Assembly: GCA_015487895.1 (NCBI GenBank)
Contig: WFOW01000338.1
Span: forward strand, 1-9,009
Length of the DNA stretch: 9,009 nucleotides
Direction of reading: 5' to 3'
DNA from: Gammaproteobacteria bacterium
Lineage (GTDB): Bacteria; Pseudomonadota; Gammaproteobacteria; S144-34
Shown: piece after piece, positions 6,077-9,009 of the stretch
How the letters are laid out: every line of letters begins with the position of its first letter
Numbering within the stretch: position 1 is the stretch's first letter
Notes under the pieces: model-generated
Told to the model about the DNA's origin: nothing
Seen by the model: the letters and a program-made list of their open reading frames with translations, nothing else
Databases searched by the model: none
Program-made: the position numbers and the translations under genes

Positions 6077-6717
6077 GCGCCCGCGAGATCCTCGTCCTCT
6101 CCCGCGAGGCCATGCCCGCCGGCTGGCTCCCGCGGGAGGGGGCGGTCGCGCTCGCCTGGGAGCGCGTGGCGGCGTGGCTGGACGCGGCGGCTGCGGCGTG
6201 CCGGTGGATGGCGCGCGCGGAGGCCGAGCGCGACCCGCGCTGGAAGCAGCCCATCCCGTACCTCCTGCTGCGCGACGCCGGGGGCGCCGTCGCCGCCTAC
6301 GAGCGCGCGGGCCGAGAGGGGAGGCTCCACGGGCTGTGGTCCGTCGGCCTCGGCGGCCATGTCGAGCGCACGGACGAGCGGCCCTCCGTAGCCGCCACGC
6401 TGCTCGCCTGCGCACGGCGGGAGATCGCCGAGGAGCTGGAGCTTGGCCCCGCTGACCCTCCCGAGCTTCGCTTCCTCGGCGTGGTGAACGAGGACGTGAC
6501 CGAGGTGGGGCTCGTCCACTGGGGGCTCGTGCTCGAGGCGCGCTGCGGCACGCGCCCCCGCCCGGGCCCGGAGCTGGGCGGGCTTCGCTGGCTGCGGTCG
6601 GAGGAGGCCGCAGCGCTCCCGCTCGAGCGCTGGAGCCGCCTCGCGCTCGGGCTGCTGGCCGAAACGCATGCAAGCGGCAGGCCTGCCATGAGGGGCGCGG
6701 CGGCGGAAGGCGGCTAG
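6073..6717 (+). CDS. Nudix hydrolase, partner of the CARF-deaminase
   Basis: A 214-residue protein predicted to hydrolyse a nucleoside diphosphate linked to another moiety. The sequence YLLLRDAGG, then LWSVGLGGHVE (G94, G95, H96) and the Nudix core REIAEE (R116-E121) place it in the superfamily. The layout WSVGxGGH followed by about 20 residues and REIxEE resembles COG4112-type phosphoesterases. The classical box is degenerate: the first glycine, the following glutamate and the late glycine are E102, A108 and E123, but the metal-binding REIAEE core is kept. Beside a CARF-deaminase, the inferred role is removal of pyrophosphate from ITP to give IMP, as reported for Nudix enzymes paired with type III deaminases. 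GTG 6073 was chosen from the GTGA overlap and GGAG at 6061-6064, 8 nt upstream. Translation is thus probably coupled to ribosomes finishing the deaminase, which the internal TAG would reduce. Confidence 0.88.
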   Translation: MSAREILVLSREAMPAGWLPREGAVALAWERVAAWLDAAAAACRWMARAEAERDPRWKQPIPYLLLRDAGGAVAAYERAGREGRLHGLWSVGLGGHVERTDERPSVAATLLACARREIAEELELGPADPPELRFLGVVNEDVTEVGLVHWGLVLEARCGTRPRPGPELGGLRWLRSEEAAALPLERWSRLALGLLAETHASGRPAMRGAAAEGG

Positions 6718-6732
6718 GATCGCGAGCGTGAC

Positions 6733-6737
6733 GGAGG
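6733..6737 (+). promoter_or_regulatory. Ribosome binding site of cmr1
   Basis: GGAGG lies 7 nt before ATG 6745 in the 27-nt gap after the Nudix stop. It supports ATG 6745 over the in-frame ATG at 6766. No promoter or terminator is evident in the gap, so cmr1 is probably read from the same transcript. Confidence 0.75.
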
Positions 6738-6744
6738 ACCGAGC

Positions 6745-7812
6745 ATGGGTGCAGGCCAAGGTGTGATGGCACGATCGGACGCAGAGCACGGCGGGCGCTG
6801 GGTGACGCGCACCTTCCGGGTCGAGTTCACCACACCCGCCTTCCTCGGAGACGCCCAGCAATCGGGCGCCTGGCGCACACCGCCCTTCAAGCACCTGCTG
6901 CGCGAGTGGTGGCGCGTCGCGTGGGCCGCCGGGAACGATCCCGCCGACTGGCGGGAGATGCGCGAGATCGAGGGCCGGCTTTTCGGCCATGCCTGGCTCT
7001 CCACAGACCGGGACAGCGAAGGACGTCCCGTGGCCGCCCGCCGCAGCCGCGTGCGCCTGCATCTCGAGCCATGGAAGAAGGGAGGGCTCTCGAGCATGCC
7101 GAAGACGGAATCCGTTGGCACGGGCAAGCAGAGCGTGCCGGCCGCTCTTTACCTCGGCTACGGGGCGGTGGATCAGCGCGACCGCAAGAGCATCCGCGGC
7201 GGCGCGGCGATCGGGCCGGACCAGAGCGTCGAGCTGCGGATCGCGTTCGAAGAAGGTGCCGAGGGCGCCGGGCTGCTCGAGGCCACGTTTTCCCTGATCC
7301 AGGCTTTCGGCACCGTCGGGGGCCGTGGCCACAACGGCTGGGGCTCCGTGTGCTTGATCGAAGGCGACGATCCGATCTCTGGCCCGAAAGGCGGAGGGTG
7401 GCTCAGGGACTGGCGGGAGTGCCTGCGAGCCGGGTGGCCTTGCGCGGTGGGCAAGGACGAGCGCGGTGCGCTCGTCTGGATGACCCGCACCTGCAAAAGC
7501 TGGGAGGAGGCCATCGGTGCCTTGGCGCGCGTGCGCAAGGCCGTCAACGCGTGTGCCAAGGAGCAACGGGCGAGACATGTGCTTAGCCAGCCGGTGCCCA
7601 GGCTCCGGGGAGCGGGGGGGCGCATGCCCGGCAGCCTGCGGTTCAAGGTCCGGCGCGAAGGCGACGCCTTCCGGGGCGTGGTCTTCCATATGCCTTATCT
7701 CGCCCCTCCGGTGCGGCAGGAAGGTCCGGGGCTTCTGGAGCGCGTGTGGCAGGCCGTACACAGGCGGATGGACACCGACAGGGCGCTCGCGCTCCAACGT
7801 GCACACGGCTGA
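6745..7812 (+). CDS. cmr1: Type III-B RAMP protein Cmr1
   Basis: A 355-residue subunit of the Cmr effector complex; in characterised complexes Cmr1 sits at the 3' end of the crRNA. The start FRVEFTTPAFLGDAQQSG followed by WRTPPFKHLLREWWRVAW is the conserved Cmr1 N-terminus. The glycine-rich RAMP loop is FGTVGGRGHNGWGS, with G192-S201 matching the RAMP nucleic-acid loop. The C-terminal part repeats RAMP-like strands (GSLRFKVRREGDAFRGVVF). Length is ordinary for Cmr1. Its presence marks the system as III-B instead of III-A. It is followed by a 79-nt gap, the longest between genes in the operon, before cmr2. Confidence 0.92.
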   Translation: MGAGQGVMARSDAEHGGRWVTRTFRVEFTTPAFLGDAQQSGAWRTPPFKHLLREWWRVAWAAGNDPADWREMREIEGRLFGHAWLSTDRDSEGRPVAARRSRVRLHLEPWKKGGLSSMPKTESVGTGKQSVPAALYLGYGAVDQRDRKSIRGGAAIGPDQSVELRIAFEEGAEGAGLLEATFSLIQAFGTVGGRGHNGWGSVCLIEGDDPISGPKGGGWLRDWRECLRAGWPCAVGKDERGALVWMTRTCKSWEEAIGALARVRKAVNACAKEQRARHVLSQPVPRLRGAGGRMPGSLRFKVRREGDAFRGVVFHMPYLAPPVRQEGPGLLERVWQAVHRRMDTDRALALQRAHG

Positions 7813-7861
7813 ACGGAGGCCTTTGCCAGCACGTCAGGCGCTTCGTCGCAAGGAAAAGAGC

Positions 7862-7888
7862 AAGGAGTCAAAGGAGTCAAAGGAGTCA
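7862..7888 (+). repeat. Three tandem 9-bp repeats carrying Shine-Dalgarno cores before cmr2
   Basis: AAGGAGTCA occurs three times head to tail (7862-7870, 7871-7879, 7880-7888). Each unit contains GGAG, at 7864, 7873 and 7882. The last GGAG is 6 nt from ATG 7892, so it is the natural ribosome site, and the other two could be standby sites. The same bases read as (Lys-Glu-Ser)x3 in the cmr2 frame, which is open back to TTG 7823, so a repeat-containing N-terminal extension is a less likely alternative. Confidence 0.8.
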
Positions 7889-7891
7889 GGA

Positions 7892-9009
7892 ATGAGCGGT
7901 ACCGACGGCAGGCTTTGGCGCGTCAAGCTGGCGGCGATGCTGCACGACCCGCCGGAGAAGGCGCTCATCATCGGCCGCAGGGCGCACGAGGCAGGCACGG
8001 TGTGGCGGATGCTCGAGCACCTGGGGCTCCAGGAGTTTGCCGAGCGCGCGGGCCCCATCGCCAAGGCGGACTGGTGGGCCTCGGCTGCTGACCGTCCTCA
8101 ATGGCCGGGCGACGTGCGGGTGGACTGGCTCGACGATCCCGTGCTGATCCATCCCCTGACAGGAGACGCCGTGGATCTCGCCGAGCGGGGCGACCTCACG
8201 CGCCTCGATCTCGAGGACATCGAGCGGCGCAGCTTCGACATGTGCCGGAGGCTGGTGGACGCCGCGGGCGAGGGCTATAGGCGCAAGCACCTGGCGTTCT
8301 GGCGCTTCGGTCCCGAGCTGCCCCGCGTGGTGGGCGAGCCCGACGACGGCCAGCAGCTCGGCGCGCTCTGGGGCCTGCTGCCAGCCGACACGCGCGTGCC
8401 CGACCACACCGTGTGGGAGCACCTGGACCTGGTCTCCGCCTTCGCCGGCGCGTTCGCCGCGGACCCGGACGGGGAGGTCGCGCTGCTCGCGCTCTCCATC
8501 GGCCCGGTGCAGCCCTTCATCGCCGCCGCGCGCACGACCTCCGACCTGTGGGCTGGCTCGCACCTGCTCTCGCGGCTCGCCTGGGAGGCCATGCGCCCAG
8601 TGGCCGAGGCGCTGGGGCCCGATGCGATCCTGTTTCCCCGGCTGCGTGGGGTGCCGCAGGTGGACCTCTGGCTGCGCGACGGCATGGGGCTGCCGGACGA
8701 GCTGTTCTCGGGCGCGGCTTGGAAGGAGAGCGCCACCGATGCGAACCCGCTCTTCGCCGCGGCCCTGCCCAACCGCTTCGTCGCCGTGGTGCCGGCTTCG
8801 CAGGCGCGCGCGCTGGCCGAGCGCTGCCGCGACACCGTCCGGTCCTGGCTGCAGGAGAAAGGGCAGGAGGTGGTGGACCGGCTGCTCGAGGAGGGGGGGC
8901 TCAAGGACAAGCGGGCCCCACGCGACGAGTCGGTGCCCGCCTACCGGCAGATGCGCGAGCAGCTCGAGGGCTTTCCCGAGGTGCACTGGGCCTCGGTGCC
9001 CTTCTCGCT
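7892..9009 (+). CDS. cmr2: Type III-B Cas10 large subunit Cmr2 (N-terminal part, cut by window end)
   Basis: The frame is open from ATG 7892 to the right edge, 372 complete codons. Cmr2/Cas10 is the signalling subunit: its HD domain can cut ssDNA and its paired palm domains make cyclic oligoadenylate from ATP. Visible here are the N-terminal HD signature LAAMLHDPPEKAL (H18, D19), DWWASAADR (residues 60-68), and SIGPVQPFI (202-210) followed by AARTTSDLWAGSHLLS, which opens the first palm region and is characteristic of Cmr2. LPNRFVAVVPA is a further family block. The cyclase GGDD motif would lie beyond the window, so cyclase competence cannot be judged. The ATG is supported by a GGAG 6 nt upstream. 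As source of the second messenger it is the partner of all three CARF genes upstream. Confidence 0.95.
   Translation, partial: MSGTDGRLWRVKLAAMLHDPPEKALIIGRRAHEAGTVWRMLEHLGLQEFAERAGPIAKADWWASAADRPQWPGDVRVDWLDDPVLIHPLTGDAVDLAERGDLTRLDLEDIERRSFDMCRRLVDAAGEGYRRKHLAFWRFGPELPRVVGEPDDGQQLGALWGLLPADTRVPDHTVWEHLDLVSAFAGAFAADPDGEVALLALSIGPVQPFIAAARTTSDLWAGSHLLSRLAWEAMRPVAEALGPDAILFPRLRGVPQVDLWLRDGMGLPDELFSGAAWKESATDANPLFAAALPNRFVAVVPASQARALAERCRDTVRSWLQEKGQEVVDRLLEEGGLKDKRAPRDESVPAYRQMREQLEGFPEVHWASVPFS

Noticed and set aside
4634..6772. 712-codon open frame on the minus strand
   Set aside because: It is antisense to the deaminase and Nudix genes, which carry clear family motifs. Its translation is low-complexity Arg/Ala/Pro, as expected from the opposite strand of GC-rich coding DNA.
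5818..7806. 662-codon open frame on the minus strand
   Set aside because: Antisense shadow of the Nudix gene and cmr1, with no recognisable domain and no ribosome site noticed.

Overview
The window is a high-GC (roughly 70%) bacterial chromosome segment carrying one plus-strand type III-B (Cmr) CRISPR-Cas operon with several cyclic-oligoadenylate (cOA) responsive ancillary genes. GC-rich third codon positions, GGAGG-type ribosome sites and GTG starts fit a high-GC bacterium, possibly proteobacterial. No marker here allows a firmer assignment, and no CRISPR array lies in the window.

Layout: (1) 2-208, the C-terminal tail of an unrelated upstream gene. (2) 209-558, a gap with a dense run of perfect hairpins at 216-371, probably terminator or boundary sequence, then the cas6 leader. 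(3) 559-1551, cas6. (4) 1548-2684, a CARF protein of the Cas_NE0113 family (often annotated as CRISPR-associated ring nuclease Csm6). (5) 2681-3913, a CARF-HEPN ribonuclease of the TM1812/Csx1-Csm6 type. (6) 3917-6076, a CARF-adenosine deaminase fusion (Cad1/CAAD family), interrupted by an in-frame TAG at 5639-5641. (7) 6073-6717, a Nudix hydrolase. (8) 6745-7812, cmr1. (9) 7892-9009, the start of cmr2 (cas10), cut by the window edge. The remaining cmr genes presumably follow.

Expected working: Cas6 processes crRNA. The Cmr complex detects viral RNA and its Cas10 subunit makes cOA. Three CARF proteins then read the signal: a likely ring nuclease or regulator, a HEPN RNase, and a deaminase that in characterised relatives turns ATP into ITP. 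The adjacent Nudix enzyme would hydrolyse ITP to IMP, draining ATP. Most genes from cas6 to the Nudix gene overlap by 4 nt (GTGA or ATGA), so translation is probably coupled.

The most notable observation is the amber codon in the deaminase. It falls between the catalytic HAGE and GHG motifs while everything downstream stays in frame and conserved. It is a fresh nonsense mutation (probably TGG to TAG), a sequencing error, or, less likely, a readthrough site. If real, it should abolish deamination while leaving the CARF sensor, and it may lower translation of the coupled Nudix gene.
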